This document shows positions 63,651-64,000 of a DNA stretch of 64,000 nucleotides, in pieces; position 1 is the stretch's first letter; every line of letters begins with the position of its first letter. This DNA is from Tardiphaga sp. P9-11. Lineage in GTDB: Bacteria > Pseudomonadota > Alphaproteobacteria > Rhizobiales > Xanthobacteraceae. A model generated the notes under the pieces. That model was not told the DNA's origin, did no database searches, and worked only from the letters and a program-made list of their open reading frames with translations. A program made the position numbers and the translations under genes. The DNA lies in assembly GCF_008329525.1 (NCBI RefSeq), contig NZ_NPKQ01000001.1, positions 1,178,001 to 1,242,000 of the forward strand. Reading direction: 5' to 3'.

Positions 63651-64000
63651 ATGGGAACATCGATCAGCTTCAAGCGGCCGGACGGCAAGGAAGCCAAGGG
63701 CTATCTCGCCAACGCCTCGACCGGCAATGCACCGGGTGTCGTCGTGATCCAGGAATGGTGGGGCCTTCAGGAGCAGATCAAGGGCCTGGCCGACCGCCTC
63801 GCACTGGCCGGTTTCGATGCGCTGGCGCCGGATCTCTATAATGGCGTGGTCGTCCCCTATCATGACACGGACGCCGCCGGCAAAGAGATGAACTCGCTGG
63901 ATTTCATGGATGCCACCACGCAGACGGTGCGCGGTGCCGCGCAGTATCTGTCGCGCAACGGCGCCAAGGTCGGCCTCACGGGCTTCTGCCTTGGTGGTGC
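63651..64000 (+). CDS. Dienelactone hydrolase family protein (3' end outside window)
   Basis: The 116 visible residues start MGTSISFKRPDGKEAKGYL and show the alpha/beta-hydrolase pattern PGVVVIQEWWGLQEQIKGLA and the nucleophile elbow GLTGFCLGGA, with the cysteine of the dienelactone hydrolase family. It would hydrolyse dienelactone to maleylacetate or another ester. GGAGG (63641-63645) precedes the ATG. It begins 50 bases after the monooxygenase gene, on the same strand, so may belong to the same transcription unit. The gene runs off the window. Confidence 0.88.
   Translation, partial: MGTSISFKRPDGKEAKGYLANASTGNAPGVVVIQEWWGLQEQIKGLADRLALAGFDALAPDLYNGVVVPYHDTDAAGKEMNSLDFMDATTQTVRGAAQYLSRNGAKVGLTGFCLGG

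Overview
The window reads as a chromosomal segment of an alphaproteobacterium of the Bradyrhizobium/Rhodopseudomonas/Tardiphaga group (Nitrobacteraceae). It is GC-rich by eye, densely coded and rich in ATGA stop/start overlaps. The best marker is the cytochrome bc1 locus, where cytochrome b and c1 are encoded as one fused reading frame (fbcH) behind a Rieske gene, as known from Bradyrhizobium japonicum. The rhizobial-type glycerol ABC transporter operon fits this placement. I see no rRNA, tRNA, CRISPR array, prophage or intact insertion sequence.

Layout. 1-6.2 kb: the end of an MFS transporter, then an RND efflux adaptor and pump with a TetR regulator behind a long dyad operator, then a flavin reductase-like gene. 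6.4-12.9 kb: a beta-oxidation operon (FadE-like dehydrogenase, thiolase, FadB/FadJ-like bifunctional enzyme, acyl-CoA thioesterase) and a small hypothetical gene. 13.0-21.6 kb: glpR, then glpD-glpS-glpT-glpP-glpQ-glpU-glpV for glycerol import and oxidation, closed by a strong terminator. 21.7-30.6 kb: mostly single genes, namely an old yellow enzyme, a DUF1993 protein whose leader can fold onto its ribosome binding site, a lytic transglycosylase, a probable modification-dependent HNH endonuclease, a ScfR-type regulator, small conserved proteins, a phosphoesterase, a Nudix protein and an acetyltransferase.

30.8-33.7 kb: a TonB-dependent receptor and a DUF2946 protein behind a near-perfect Zur box, which suggests zinc uptake. 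33.9-37.6 kb: a LysR regulator divergent from a flavin monooxygenase and an orphan Bug-type solute-binding protein. 37.6-44.4 kb: a MoxR/DUF58/DUF4159 membrane gene cluster. 44.7-48.4 kb: a divergent run of DUF1285, CoA pyrophosphatase, DUF6111 and CCA-adding enzyme genes, then a serine hydrolase. 48.4-53.2 kb: a YodC-like protein, a racemase-family protein, an NTF2-like protein, a MarR regulator and hotdog thioesterase with two matching operators, queE/queD, a Cys-cluster protein and trmL. 53.3-57.0 kb: a siderophore receptor and a PepSY membrane protein (iron). 57.6-60.3 kb: fbcF-fbcH. 60.4-63.6 kb: a coupled cassette of BASS transporter, SDR and flavin monooxygenase. The window ends inside a dienelactone hydrolase gene.

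Most of the window is ordinary metabolism. The observations most worth a second look are the complementary losses of ATPase motifs in the two GlpS/GlpT subunits, the reverse-complementary pair of operators around the MarR gene, the Zur-box receptor locus, the PUA-like/HNH endonuclease gene, the leader inverted repeat of the DUF1993 gene, and family members lacking canonical catalytic residues (QueD, the racemase-family protein, a Nudix protein).
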